Positions 11,603-23,556 are shown, counted from the stretch's first letter. The stretch: 64,000 nucleotides of DNA from Roridomyces roridus (GCA_029378245.1 JARKIF010000003.1:1922001-1986000), one strand, 5' to 3'. Notes: generated by a model from the letters alone, not told the origin. Made by a program: numbers and translations.

Positions 11603-12993
11603 CTACAACAAACCAAAATTACGCCCAATAACATCCTGTACACCCTCTTGTACACCGAGATAGTCATGCCCACCAGCCAACGACTTTACAAACACCACCT
11701 TCCTCTCACCGTCCATAAATTCGCGCACAGAACCAAAGTTGTGCAGGTCGACGGTAGTGAGAAGTTTCTCGCGAGCCTCTTGGCGTTTAGCGACAGTGCT
11801 GTTAAAGATCGCCTGCTGCTCTTGAGTCAGCACTGCTGAGAACTCGGTGGGAGGAGATGGGAGAAGAGGCTCGAGGAAGGTGTTGAACAGGGCCTCGCCG
11901 TGGGTGTAGGGTATCTCCCAGTCGTCCTCTGTTCAAATGTAAATACATAAGAGGATGCGAAGCGTGCCAAACTGATACTTTCCTGAGTGAGCAATGAGAA
12001 CTTGGCCCTTTATCCGCTTCAAGGCAAGTCAAAAAAGTAATGCAAGAAATCATGGAGAAACGTACAGGGACGCGACTCTCGGTGTCAAATGTGTGCAAAA
12101 GATAAGGCTTTACCAGTTCTGTGGGACGTCAAATCGGGGTGATTCGAAAAACTTTGAACGTACTTACTAGCTGCGAAAGGATTCGTCACAATGGGCCGCA
12201 TAAGTGGAAGCACCCCAAGGATGCTGTAGGTCTCGAGAATCTTGAATACGCTCCTAAACGGTGACAGCAGAACAAGTCCTCTCGGAGAAATCCCCTCATC
12301 GGAGAGTTCGGCGGCAAGGAGAGCAGATACACCCGTCCCGAGGCTATGCCCCACAATCAAAATCTGGTCGGCAGACGCGCCATTCTGGATGAGCCAATTC
12401 CAAGCGGCACGCGCGTCCCGGCCCAACCCGGGCTCATCAGGCGCGCCTGTGCTATCGCCAAAGCCACGATAATCTAGCGCCAGAACATTGGCTCCAAGAC
12501 GCGACGAAAACGCCTTGTAATGCTGGATGCGCGCGCTAAACGCGCGGGTGGCAGCATTGCCGTGGAAGAAGAGGATGGTCGGATGGGCGTTGAGGGCAGT
12601 GCCGATGTATGCAGCGGGATCAGCCACGGTGGTCGGAAGCGAGTGGTAGAACGGGTCGGCCAAGACAAACCAGGCGCCCAAGGACTCGTTGTCTGGTGTT
12701 TCAATCCTCAGATTTATGGTTTTGCCGGGTGCCAGACCGTAGGCTTCTGGAACATCGTAGGTTGCAAACCAAGGGAGTCTTATCGCGTGGCAGAACTGAG
12801 AGCAGTCAGAAAAGAGCGGCCGCAAGTAAGCCTGTGTGCTGCACCAATACGCTGAGCTCTCGATCAGTCGACGTGGATTCGAATGAAAGAAGACGTACTG
12901 GGTCTGAATGTAAGGGCTGGTTAGCAGTCCTATCACACAGAGCCCGTATAGACCGCCAAGCGCGATGAGCACTGTCCCCGCGCGACGTAGCAT
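11603..12993 (-). CDS. ABHD12-like alpha/beta hydrolase, membrane anchored
   Basis: Serine hydrolase of the ABHD12/BEM46-like group (mammalian ABHD12 is a lysophospholipase at the ER membrane). A signal-anchor segment GTVLIALGGLYGLCVIGLL near residue 5 precedes the hydrolase fold. Core: ILFFHGNAATRAFSARIQHY (oxyanion HGN), LALDYRGFGDSTGAPDEPG, nucleophile elbow IVGHSLGTGVSALLA (GHSLG), VLIAHSGKDDWEIPYTHG with the catalytic Asp, and AGGHDYLG with the catalytic His near the C-terminus. Introns fit after PFAA and after SRVP, and between SGK and DDWEIP. At the last one the frame works only if one A of a three-A run (11979-11981) is dropped or a non-GT donor is used. ATG 12993 was chosen because it starts the anchor. 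It follows NOC4 on the same strand by 44 bp. Confidence 0.85.
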
Positions 12994-13037
12994 GATGGTT
13001 GAATTAAAGGGGTAACGTGACGTCACTACACAGTGCA

Positions 13038-15127
13038 CTACACAACACTCCAGAGCTCGGAAACTACATCCCCTTCCTCATGACTGGAAAACAGTTTGGT
13101 CTGCTTCCCAAAATCAACAGCGAGAGGCGGCTCCTTCTTAATTTTCCGGTTCGCATCAGCATCGAACAACTAAAGGTATCATTAGCAGGCGACAGGGAAA
13201 AACAATGAAGAAACGGACCGTCCCGTACGTATGGTCCAAGAAATCTTCCATTGAGTACGCCTGTTTCGTGAAAGCCTCTGAAAAGATCTTGGTCAAGGTC
13301 GACACTCCAGCAATGTAATGCTCCCTATGGGTGTTGAGTTCCCACAAAGAACTGTCAATTGCGTGGGTGAGGAGTGGGTTCGGCTCTTTCGCGTCAAACG
13401 GGTCTGCCGACTCGGCGTCTGGACGATGGATCATGCCCATAAGCGTGGGGTGACCTTTGAGGATGTTGTATGTGAAGGGAATTATCATGATGACGGCGGC
13501 TGGGGGGGCAGAGAGGGATAAGCGTGCGAGACGCTTGATGAATGAGGCGAGCAAGGCTGCCGGTATATGCCTGGTCATAATGAGAGACAATTCGGTATGC
13601 AGAAGAGAGGACTCACGTGGAGCTAAGGAATAGCTCAGTCAAACGGAAGAACCTCGCTCGGTGCTTGGAATGTAGAACGTCGCGATCCAGGAAGGCGTAC
13701 AGTTTCGTGTAGAAAGAAGGATAATCTCTGAACGAAAGATTTCAATGAATACCCAGTCGGTGCAAGGAAGAAACGTACAAGTTATATTCTTTCATTAATA
13801 TGAAGAGCGCGTTAAGCGCGAGAAGGCCAATAGTGCCGCCTGGCAAGTTTCATTGGAAGGAAAAGCAGAGGTGAGTGACACGCACCATGGTCGACGTTTC
13901 CACCAACCCAATCCATGACCAGCACAGGCCGCGTCAAGTGAGGCATCACACCACGATGCATCACATTCAGTGCGCGCAGGGATAAACTCTTGCTGGTCGA
14001 AACATCCCCAACCGAAGATAGTTTGGGCAGGAGAGCCAGCCATGCACACGTGAAGACCGCTCGATGCGACGACAGCGAATGCAAGGACTGATGTACCGTA
14101 AGTTTATGCAATCGAGGACCAGTTTTGGGTTTGCTGGCATCTTTGGCGGTCGTATCCTCGTCAAAGAATTTTCGCCAGTCGTCGACATCGTCTTCGTCCT
14201 TGTCTGGCTCGTCGTCAGACGAATCCTCCTCTGCTCCCCGTTTCTTCGACGGCTTGGGTCTCGGGGGCTTGGAACCCATCTCCGAGACCCACCACGCATT
14301 AAGCTCTGACGCCTCTGTGGGGAAGGTGTTCAACCCCTCCAGAATGGCGAGCAAATTCACAGGAAGGTTGGGGTATTCGGAAGTAAGGCTGTAGCGATCA
14401 ACGACCTGAAGCAAAAAGGAACTGAGCTGTGAAAAAAGGACAGGGGATAGGGAGAACGCACCCGGATTCGCGAAGGAAGAACCACCGGACGTCGTCGTGG
14501 ATGCTAAACCATGTTTCGTGGAACAGTTGTAGAACGTCGGGGTCCAGGACCCCGTCAGTGCTCTGCGTGGAGCGGCCAGACGCGGGACACAAAAGGAGCC
14601 CAGAAACTATCTTTTTGAAATGTGCGACATGGAATTGCGGCTGGGAGTCGGCTGAACCCGCAGACGTCGATAGATGTTTTTGAAGCGAAAATAATATCTG
14701 CAAGGACGAAGTCTACGCAAGGGACATGAGTTTCGAGCAGGAACAGAAGCCGTAGTTGACGCACCCTAAGCAGTTTTTCTTCGTCCTTAAGTAGACCGCA
14801 GAGAAAATCAACGTATGAGTTGAGTCTTTCCCATAGCCAAGCCTTCACGACTCTGGCCGCCTCGTCGCTAACCACGCCTAGTTTTCCCGCGGATATGAGA
14901 ACGACAAAGACTCTGTATAGCGCGTATATGGCCTTTGAAGTGTCCTGCGCATCGGTAGCGGCGAATGCGAGCTCCAAAAGATCGGCGAGAGGATTCAAGG
15001 AATTGTTGGTGGTAGCGGCGGTGGTGAGTTGCTCTTCCAGCCTTTGGATAGATTTCACCAGCTCTGAATCCTTCTGAATCTTGCGCTTCTTGCTCGGAGG
15101 CGGCAGCGACGGTGCGGCGCGGGTCAT
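13038..15127 (-). CDS. NOC4: Nucleolar complex protein Noc4 (CBF/Mak21 family)
   Basis: Required with Nop14 for 40S ribosomal subunit maturation. Conserved CBF/Mak21 blocks read in order across spliced exons: HRAVFTCAWLALLPKLSS, LNVMHRGVMPHLTRPVLVMD, GGTIGLLALNALFILMKEYN, DYPSFYTKLYAFLDRDVLH, KHRARFFRLTELFLSSTHIP, ALLASFIKRLARLSLSAPPA, PFTYNILKGHPTLMGMIHR, and C-terminal LFDADANRKIKKEPPLAV. An acidic linker (EEDSSDDEPDKDEDD) precedes the CBF domain. Clear introns lie after KLLR, MDWVG, KEYNL, FLSST and HTYGT. The junction between RWFFLRESG (about 14460) and VVDRYSL (about 14408) does not keep frame with any GT-AG pair I could find, suggesting one missing base there. Start 15127 begins a basic nuclear-type N-terminus (SKKRKIQK). 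Confidence 0.9.
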
Positions 15128-15172
15128 GGCAAAGAGAAAATTGGCACAGCCACAACTAATTTTGGAAACGTC

Positions 15173-16273
15173 CTACTCAAGAGCGTATTTCATTGAAAGT
15201 TCAACATTATACGACGGGGGTGGGAAGCTACGAATTGCCTTCATCAACTCTTCCTCGTCCTCGTCGCCACCCCAACTGGACCAGAGTGTGAAACGAAGAT
15301 CATCTTCGAGAGAGATGTATGCGGTGTGCAACCATGGATCTCTGACGACTTTGAGCAGGTCTCGATCTGCGCGCTCTTGACCTGGAGCCTAAAAGCACGC
15401 GGATCTCCTCCACGATCTGCTCCACCTCCTCACGCAACCGTTCTGGGCCTCCCTTGATGAGAAACTCCAAACTCTTCCAGCCCATGTGCATCACACAGGA
15501 GACGCACAGATCGCGCACCTCATCCTCGAGGACGAGCCCCAAGCTATCTTGCCATAGTTTGCGGTTGAGAAATTGTTCGATGGCTTGGTTCATACTGAGC
15601 TGCTGGAATTTGTCGTCCTCTTCCTTGAACTCCTGGAAGAACGCCGGGTGCTCAGAGGCTTGGAACTCCATGTAGTCGAAACTGTTGCCATCCGGCATGC
15701 AGTATACGAACCATTTGTACCGCATAACGCTACTCAATGGCTTGAACTCGGAGAGCGGTTGGAACAACAGATCGTAGGAGTGGTGGAAGAGTTCTCCGTA
15801 GATGGCCCAAGACAGCAAGGCTGTTTCGGGGTCGCTGCACACAGTGAAGGGCAAATCACTCGAAGGCCCCGCAGCCACGTCCAACTTGCGATTCAAGGGA
15901 TTGAGCACGTCGCGTTTGAACGCGTGCAGCCGACGGATGTCGTCCATGGTGAGTTCCGCAACATCGAGGGCCAGGTCGAGGAGCTTGTCGGCACCACCGT
16001 GAATAGCGACTTCAAGTCGATAGCGTCGATCATCGTCTTGGACTGCCCAATCCGCTACCTGACGCGCCGTAGCAAGGACGAGAAGGTGAGGGTGTGGACG
16101 AAAGAATACGCGTCCAGATCGCGCAGCGAGGCGAGGGATGTTTTGGGATCAGGGTTGCTGCATGCGTTGTACAGTGTCCTGCACGTTGAGAAGAGGGAGA
16201 AGAGATCTTCGAGGGAATGAAGATATTGCGGAAAGCCTAACAGCAATTTTGCAGGAAGCTCGACGAGGGCCAT
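15173..16273 (-). pseudogene. Broken F-box gene copy 1
   Basis: Clearly the same gene as the intact copies at 16666-17751 and 44012-45088. It starts MALVELPAKLLLGFPQYLHS (F-box) and continues with the conserved DVLNPLNRKLDVAAGPSS and YKWFVYCMPDGNSF blocks. Two frame lesions: after NPDPK the sequence lacks one base relative to copy 2 (about 16140), and near 15390 it has one extra base in the TTTTAGGCTC stretch, so the C-terminal ~60 codons are out of frame. The extreme 3' end has also drifted. It sits 45 bp upstream of the NOC4 start on the same strand and may contribute to its promoter. Confidence 0.85.
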
Positions 16274-16365
16274 GAGTGGGCTAGTCTTCCACAGTCGTGT
16301 CTCCTCTTTAAGTGGGGGATGTCTTCAAGTGAGAGAGCCTGAGTCTGAGATTTTCCGGTTCCTGG

Positions 16366-16465
16366 GCGCTCTTGAAGACGGATCAGGCATCGACGGTGAC
16401 GTCAACGATACCCAGCGCGACCCGATGAGTAGCTGATGCTCGAGCGCGCGTTTGGCTCGTGGCAA
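16366..16465 (+). pseudogene. Vestige of the TFIIF-beta gene 5' end
   Basis: This stretch retains pieces of the functional TFIIF-beta 5' end (17785-17930) in the same order and position relative to the F-box copy. Shared pieces include AGACGGATCA, GACGTC.A.GAT.C.CAGC, CGACCC.GATGAG.AGCTGATG, and GCGCGTTTGGCT, with small deletions. It contains frame-breaking changes and no usable gene. It marks the left copy of a segmental tandem duplication. Confidence 0.7.
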
Positions 16466-16665
16466 TGGCAATTGGGCAAGAGGAGTGCAAGAGAACACGG
16501 TCGCGGCTTTGCCGTTTCCCACCTTCCGGCCGGCATACTCGGTCACGTGGCCCACGATTGAAGCAGAAATAAATCTACTTGGTGAAGCAACCGGAAGGAA
16601 ATGCTCTAACTAACCACTACGACGCCGACACAAAAAATTACGACGCCCATAGAAAAACTACACAT

Positions 16666-17751
16666 TCAAGTTTCAACAGCAGCCGGAGCACTACGAATGG
16701 CCTTCATCAACTCGGCTTTATCTCCCTCGCCCTCCCAATCCGACCAGAGCGCGAACTCGAGATCATTTTCAAAATCCACAAATGCAGAGGGCAGCCAGCG
16801 ATCTCCGACAAATTTCACGAGCTGTTCATCGGCGCTCTCTTGACCTTGAGACGAGAGTGTCCGGACCCCTTGAGCAATCTGTTCCAGATCCCCACGTAGT
16901 CGCTCAGGACCTTGCGGCATAAGTACTTGCAGACTGTTGGAACCCATATGCATCACGCAAGAGATCCAGAGTCTCTGCATGTCGTGGTCCATGCTTTCGT
17001 ATATATCCATTGACCGCAGCTTTTCCTCCCAAAGGTATGCGTTGAGCAGCTGACGAAGAGCCTCAGTCATGCTAAGCTGTTGGTACCGGTCTTCCTTGTC
17101 GTACTCTTGGAAGAATGCCGGGATTTCCGACTTGGCGAAACGCATGTAGCGGAAGCTGTTGACGTCCGGCATGCAGTATACGAACCATTTGTAGCGGATG
17201 AGACTGCTCAATGGTTTGCAGTCCGGAAGAGGCCGGAACAAAAGATCGTAGGAGTGGTGAAAGAGCTCTCCGTAGATGGCCCACGACAGCAAAGCCGTTT
17301 CGGGGTCATTGCACACCGTCATAGGCGACGGTCTGCTCGAAGGCCCCGCAGCCACGTCCAGTTGGCGATTTAAAGGATTTAGCACGTCGCATTTGAACGC
17401 GTACAGGTGACGGATGTCGTCCATGGTGAGTTCTGCGACGTCGATGGCCAGCTCAAGGAGTTTTTCGACGCCACCGTGAATGGCAACTTCAAGCTGATAG
17501 CGTCGGTCATCGGCTTGGACCGCCCAATCCGCTACCTGACGCGCCGTAGCGAGAATGAGGAGGTGAGGGTGTGGACGAAAGAATACGCGTCCAGATTGCG
17601 CAGCGAGACGAGGGATAACTTTGGGATCAGGATTGCTGCATGCGTTGTACAGTGTCCTGCACGTCGAGAAGAGGGAGAGGAGATCTTCGAGAGAGTGAAG
17701 ATATTGCGGGAAATCTATGAGCAGCTCAGCGGGGAGCTCGACGAGGGCCAT
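16666..17751 (-). CDS. F-box protein, intact copy 2
   Basis: Single-exon gene of 361 aa. The N-terminal F-box-like segment is ELPAELLIDFPQYLHSLEDL followed by LSLFSTCRTLYNACSNP. The rest has no recognisable LRR or WD repeats and is shared with the two paralogs. Expected role: substrate adaptor of an SCF ubiquitin ligase, inferred only from the F-box. It diverges from copy 3 mainly in the C-terminal third. Its ATG (17751) is 58 bp from the divergent TFIIF-beta ATG (17810). Confidence 0.85.
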   Translation of the reverse strand: MALVELPAELLIDFPQYLHSLEDLLSLFSTCRTLYNACSNPDPKVIPRLAAQSGRVFFRPHPHLLILATARQVADWAVQADDRRYQLEVAIHGGVEKLLELAIDVAELTMDDIRHLYAFKCDVLNPLNRQLDVAAGPSSRPSPMTVCNDPETALLSWAIYGELFHHSYDLLFRPLPDCKPLSSLIRYKWFVYCMPDVNSFRYMRFAKSEIPAFFQEYDKEDRYQQLSMTEALRQLLNAYLWEEKLRSMDIYESMDHDMQRLWISCVMHMGSNSLQVLMPQGPERLRGDLEQIAQGVRTLSSQGQESADEQLVKFVGDRWLPSAFVDFENDLEFALWSDWEGEGDKAELMKAIRSAPAAVET

Positions 17752-17809
17752 GCTGCGGTTCCGAGTGCATTCAAGTCAAGACGGATCATGGCATCACACA
17801 GCCTCATCA

Positions 17810-19027
17810 ATGGATGTTGCAGGAGACGACGACAAGAAACCGTTCGACGCCGTCGACGTCGAGGACGATGCGCAGCCCGACCCAGATGAGCAGCTGATGC
17901 TCGACCAGGGCCATGGGCGCGTTTGGCTGGTCAAGGTTGTCGATATCCGCGGTCCCACTGGCCTGTCGTTGACCCGTCGCAGATCCCGAAATTCCTCCTA
18001 GAGCGGTGGACGGCCATAAACGCGGAAGACGTGCATCTGGCCACTATTCGTGTCTACGGGCCCTCTAAACCGGGCGAGCGGAGTCGCATGTTTCTCTTCC
18101 TTCCTCCAAACTCGGACCCAGCCCAAAAGCAATCGACCTCGGCCCAGAACGCCTCGCGTCCCCAGTTTACCCACACAACGGCCTACAAGACAGACTCGGG
18201 TGCTGAACCAGACTGCTATGAGCTCGACATGGTCAACGACAACGTGGAGAATCAGGTCGTCATTGCCGAACGACCCAAAGACTCGAGTCTGAGTCTATCC
18301 ACTTCTTCTGCGGCCGCGAATGCAAACACTCGTGCCCGGACCACCATATTGACTGGCCGAATTAAACACGACTGCAATCTCCGTCCCGCCCTCACTGCGA
18401 GCTATCGTCGCCAGATGCGGGAGCGCCACATCAAAGCCAACACTCCCGTCCGCCAGATCATGCGCATTGAAGACGCCGGCATCGCAGGCGGCCGTGGCGG
18501 CATCAGACGGCTCACGAGTGGCGTCGGCGTCGGCGCTGGCGGTACCTTCAATGAACTTGTTGTACGCACATCTCTCTTACATTACAACAATTCTCCAACT
18601 CTCAATAGAAAACCAAACCCAAACCCGCAAAGGGGCAATTCGAGCGCATGGCGCGTATACCCCGCAACCAACTTCTCGACCTCATCTTCCAACTCTTCCG
18701 CGAGACCCCGCGATGGGGCATCAAACCCCTCCGCGAACGCACACAGCAACCCGAGGTCTATCTCAAAGAAGTGCTTTCCGAAGTCGCCTTCCTCAACAAG
18801 ACCGGCGAGTTTGCCTCGCTGTGGGAACTCAAAGATACCTTCAAAGACGAAGGGGTGCGTTGCCAGTTTCGATTTATGACAAGCCATTGACGCTCCCACA
18901 GTCTCGTTCCGATAATTTGGCTGGTATCTCTGGTGCTGGAGAGCTCCTTAGTATGGGAGACGAGGATGTGAAGATGGAAGGCGTTGACGACGACGAGGAC
19001 GATGACGACATGGAGGAGGTCTCTTAG
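17810..19027 (+). CDS. TFG2: TFIIF beta subunit (RAP30/Tfg2)
   Basis: General transcription factor partner of RNA polymerase II. Exons 17810-17935, 17983-18561, 18609-18854 and 18902-19027 give 358 aa. Motifs: GRVWLVK|IPKFLLERW at the N-terminal dimerisation domain; LTGRIKHDCNLRP and YRRQMRERHIKANTPVRQIM; then the C-terminal winged helix FERMARIPRNQLLDLIFQLF, WGIKPLRERTQQPEVYLKE and LWELKDTFKDEG. The acidic C-terminal tail (DDDEDDDDMEEV) is usual. The upstream ATG at 17788 is in another frame, so 17810 is the start. Confidence 0.95.
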
Positions 19028-19077
19028 GCTGTATCATACTTGGTGTATCATAAAGAAAACATTCATTAATTTATACT

Positions 19078-20305
19078 CTAGTGTACAATGGAAGATACAG
19101 GTGGCCTCCAGTCCTGTCCAAATTGTCGCTGTAAAAGGTCCTTTATCCACACCACTCGAGTTGACCGACATTCGTGCCTTTGCCGCCAACCTCCCCAACT
19201 CCAACGAGCCGCACTTTCCCATATCCTATTCATCGACTCGCGTGCAGTGGCAGAGGCGAACCAGAACTGATAGTAGAACCAGTTCTCACCGCAGGTGCCC
19301 AGGAATCCTTCCGTTGGGTTGTTGACCTGTAGCGGCACCAGCGCTTTGTGTGCGGGGGCTTCAGGATCGTCAAGCCAGACCCCGATGAAGCGGGACGGGA
19401 AGAGCATCATGAGGGAGTGTATCAGGTTTTGGTCTTTGCCTACGAAGAGGCCCTGTCGCAGATAGTGGTCGTGGTACGCGTAATAGGTGTTTCGCCACCA
19501 AGCTACGGTCTTTGGAGAGCCGCCGAAAAAGGATGCTACAAAATAAGCATGAGTTTTGCTTTTTGAACGAGTTTACACACACACCTTCGCTCAAGTACCC
19601 GTCTATGGGCCCCATCTCCTCGCTCCAGGACTTCAAATTTGGATGGGGAACGCGACAGATTGGATAGAACAACAAATCCTCCTCCTTTTGCTCAGACAAC
19701 CTGCTCCCCTCCTCCCATATCTCACGCACACGCGCCACGGCAGGCCAGTCGGTATAATTATGCGTGCTCCGGAAACTCCCCGCGTCGTTCCAGAACGCAT
19801 ACTCGTAACTCCGTCCCTTGCGCGTCATCGTCTTGACGGCTTCGTCAAGCCAAAAAGGCTTCCCATTCCAAGTCGCATAAAGCGGCACCGAATGGATCTT
19901 CCTCTCCCGATCGAGAGCAAGCTGTCCCTCGTATTCCTCTTTGAAATCCCGCAGCGGTGGGATATCGAACGGAGTCGCAAAGGTGGTGTCGATGGTTATA
20001 GGCAAGTGACCGCGGCACTTGCGAACTAGAGGCACCATCTCTTGTGGTGTGTAGAAGTAGATGTCGGTGGTGATACGCCCAAGAAACTGGCACAACCACC
20101 CTTCGTACTCGCTCATCGTGTGTTTGGATTTGGAGAGAGGGAAAAACGCGGAGACTATCAGGATCGGAGAGGGCTGGAGCGTCGCATCCACAGACGCGTC
20201 GGATAGGGGAACATGGTCAGAATGGAACCGCTGGAAACCGAAAAACCCAAGAGCAAAGAACGAGAGCAGTAGAGCAAGAAATCGAAGTTTCCAGACAGCA
20301 GGCAT
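19078..20305 (-). CDS. HtrL/YibB-like type II membrane protein
   Basis: Exons 20305-19585 and 19535-19078 encode 392 aa. An N-terminal signal anchor (LRFLALLLSFFALGFFGFQ) precedes a lumenal domain beginning LIVSAFFPLSKSKHTMSEYE and GRITTDIYFYTPQEM. Further blocks are YEYAFWNDAGSFR, LKSWSEEMGPIDGYLSEGSF, FFGGSPKTVAWW, KDQ..I.SLMMLFP and CGENWFYYQFW. This pattern is that of the HtrL/YibB family, whose members are glycosyltransferase-like but mostly uncharacterised. Its neighbour upstream is a Golgi-type GT61, consistent with a secretory-pathway role (inference). Upstream in-frame starts exist; 20305 places the anchor at the N-terminus. Confidence 0.72.
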
Positions 20306-20415
20306 GGGCGTCTGTGGCCAAGGAGGCAGTACATGATGAACTTCGGGCGCTGACAAGCAGTGTTGATGGAGCGGGGAAGCCAACAATGATGACATTCTAA
20401 TCTAATGGAGATATC

Positions 20416-22108
20416 TCATACTTTTCCTGCCAGATGCTCTTCAATGAGTTGAGCAACTGTAGGCCCATGAACAGGTATCTCAGTGCCTTGAAAGCCTTCC
20501 GGATAGTTGGGATACAGGTTGGCGGTTTTAACTTGGACACTGGACAACAGATTCAGGTCAAGATCCATGCAGAAAGAAAACGTACGCACGTATCGTTCCA
20601 TATCCCGAAATGAGACTTTTGCAACGCTACCGCAGTCCACTGGAAATCATGGGCCCACCCTCCAGGGTACAGTATTTCAATCACAGTCGATATTGGCGAG
20701 GCTGGGGTCATGACTAGGTGCGTTAGGCCATTTCCGTGGACGCCAAGCAAAATATCAGTCCGTCCAACCACTAGCAATTGTTCTTCCAAGGTCATCGTCT
20801 CGGCCGTGACGATGTTGAGCTCCCACAACCCGTTCTTGCTATTCACTAGCTGGGTGAGTGCCGCAACCAAGCTGTCGTGGCTTGCGTCCAACAACTTCCT
20901 CCGCGGCTGGCGTTGACGACTGATATACGTGATTACGACCTTGGGGGCATCGGTTTTCGCTCCATGGAACCCAAGCGCTGCCTGCGGCCCAGTATCGCCA
21001 GAGTACACAGGAAGCGTTTTCGCCAGCCGCAGAGTAGCTGACCGCACTGGCTCCCACCAGTCGGTACCCCGCACGCCGAGCATTTGCATGTATTTCCAAG
21101 CTTCAGCGGCAATGCGTTGAGTTTGGGCGCCACAGATCGTGCCTCGGTGTGCGGCACTACGGTCGCTCAATAACAATCGCGGAAAGTGCCATACGCGGTT
21201 ACCGTTGGCAGTAAGCGCTATCCGATCCTCCCATGCCTCTTGGACTTCGACGTGAATAGATGGGAACGCGGCCTGGAGGAAGAACGTGTTCATGCCAGGG
21301 CCGTCGCGCCAGCCCTCGGTATTGGAGTGCGCAAATATCATGCGATGGATCGGGGGTGCAGGATTCTGGCTCTGGTAAAAGGCACCATGCCAGAAGACTT
21401 GAACACCGAAGAAAAGCTCGGCGACAAAGTGGTAATAATGTCTCAAAAATTGAGCGGGTTCGTTGACGAGAAGCTATCGGGATGTAAGACAAAGGAGCGA
21501 CGGTCAAAACATATCACGCACCGTATTGCCCTCCACCGGCAAAACCCGATTAGCAAACGTCCCATCTGCTCCCCATATATTGGCAGCCTCCTCCCTTGAA
21601 ATGATGACCATTTCGTTCGCCGTGGGCTCTCGTGCCGCCATGTTTTCGGGAGTAGCCATTGCAATTAGCCCCGTGCTTATCATCATTCGTATTTCGGGGA
21701 ACTGGCTCGGATTATCAGACACGATAAAGAGGGTGCCGTCTGACATGTATATGTCTTCAAATACTGGATTGGCATGTCAGCGAAAGGCGTTGAAAGAAAA
21801 GAGGAGGGTCACGAACGTGTCCACCCGGGAGCATGGTGTATAAGAGATGTGGATTTAACAGAGTCGATTCGTGTGGGCACGGGTGAAGGAGGAACAATTA
21901 GTGTTGTAGTCACAGGCGTTGACGCCTTGGTAGGAGATACGGTGACAGTTATGGTATTGGTGAATGTGTTACTGTGCCCAGCGTCGATGTAGATGGGCCT
22001 GTCCTCGTGTCCGGGATATGTAACAGAGACCCATAGGCGGGTGAAGGCTGCACCCAAGAGAAGTAGGACGGCATCTCGACGAGTGATGGATACGGCTCGA
22101 TAGACCAT
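20416..22108 (-). CDS. GT61-family glycosyltransferase (DUF563)
   Basis: Exons 22108-21817, 21763-21522, 21473-20590 and 20539-20416 give 513 aa. A short cytosolic tail and hydrophobic segment (AVLLLLGAAFTRLWVSV) are followed by a Thr/Ser/Pro stem, then the catalytic region. Features typical of GT61: RHYYHFVAELFFGV, VVITYISRQRQPRRKL, a MTLEEQLLVVGRTDILLGVH block with GNGLTHLV, FGIWNDT, and C-terminal YPEGFQGTEIPVHGP. Members include EOGT and plant xylan arabinosyl/xylosyltransferases; in basidiomycetes they are thought to act on cell-wall or glycoprotein glycans. Donor and acceptor cannot be read from sequence. Confidence 0.85.
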
Positions 22109-22368
22109 GGTAGTAGTAGAAGAAAGGGAGAAAGTGAGTGAACACGACAGATGTACCTTTAACGCAGCCCCTGTTCAGGAATTTGAGGAGACACTACTCG
22201 ATCTGAGACATGGCTGAAAAGCCTCCGCGACATTTGAGTCTCCAATCAGGAATCACAGGTACGTACTTGCAGAGGTGAACGACTCCAGAAAACATTGGTG
22301 GATGAGAATGCGTTGTCTATGGCCTGGTACACATTTATGAAGCGATCAGGAGGAACGACGGATCAAGA

Positions 22369-23410
22369 TTAGGTGCCCAGCCAAGTCCTGAGTAGCCAGC
22401 CCACTGCGACAGCAACAGCGGCGGTACTAGCTACCGTCGCGCCGACTTCTCGATCTTGGCTCTTCTTCCATAATCGGTGGAGTAAATCTTCCTCGACCGG
22501 CGGGGCAATTGGCTCGACAACAACAGTCTCGCGAGACGAATCGGCCAATAGTTGTGTCTGCGCCTCGATCTTGCGACCAATCTCCTGCACATTTTCTTCC
22601 ACAATCGCCCTGTATTCCGCACCCATCTCCTCAATCTTCTTCTCAAAAGTCATGGCCAATCTTCTTCGCTTCCACGGCTCCACGAACAAGATGGCCGTCA
22701 CAAAGACGAGCAAATTCAAGCCAAGGGCAGCGAGCGACCCGTAGGTGGAGGCACTGCGGATTTTGTCTGACCACACTTGCTCTTCGTGGTACCGAGCAAG
22801 GATAGTGCGCATAAGCTCACTAAACTCGCGTTCCACAGCCTCCTCCGCGTCATGCACGGCCGTCCTCGCATGAGTTTCTTGCTGCTCGAACAAATGGTCC
22901 TGCGGAACGAGCGTGGTGAACCGGGCGATATCCGCCTGACTCCAATTGGACTTGCGTTGTAGTAGATCGTTGACCTCGCGCTGAGAATTTGAACGCTGCA
23001 GGACAGCAGCGTCGTACGTAGCCTTGGCCTGTTGAGCAGTATTACGGGCTTCGTTGATTCGTAGTTCTGTAATGAATTGAGCGACATTCTATTTTCCCAA
23101 CGCCGGATACATACACACCCTGCTCAACGACCCGCCGTTTGAGAGTCTCGATCTCTTCGTAACCAGTCGCCTTGTTCAAGTGGAAGCCCAGTTTCGAGAG
23201 CGCGGCTTTGGTGGTGGAGGTGAACTCGTCAGCACGAGTGCGGACAGTAAGGGCGGTCTGGTCTGTCCATTGACGCAAACGATCCTTCAACTCCGTCGGC
23301 TCTTCCTTCGAGTCGCTTTCTGGTGGGGTCGTGCGCGATAGACTGCGCAATGAGGGAGAAAAACGGCGAACGACGAGCGGTCGATGTAGAGCAGACCGCA
23401 AAGGGAACAT
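22369..23410 (-). CDS. SHE9: SHE9/MDM33-like mitochondrial inner-membrane protein
   Basis: Two exons (23410-23119 and 23066-22369) give 329 aa. The first ~30 residues are Arg/Ser-rich without acids (a mitochondrial presequence). Long coiled-coil stretches follow (INEARNTAQQAKATYDAAVL, EREFSELMRTILARYHEEQV), then the signature VWSDKIRSASTYGSLAALG running into a transmembrane helix (NLLVFVTAILFVEPWKR). A second hydrophobic helix is at the C-terminus (TAAVAVAVGWLLRTWL). Yeast She9/Mdm33 shapes the inner membrane. Length is close to family members. Confidence 0.9.
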
Positions 23411-23556
23411 CCAAGTTCATCCGACATTTCCCGTGATTCGAGGCAAAGAAAAATCTAAATTATCCACCTATGTACTCTAGATAGTCATGCATCCGTGTCG
23501 TTACATAGGAGGAACGAATAAAAGAATGAGTGTATAACAATGCTGCTTCAATTTCT

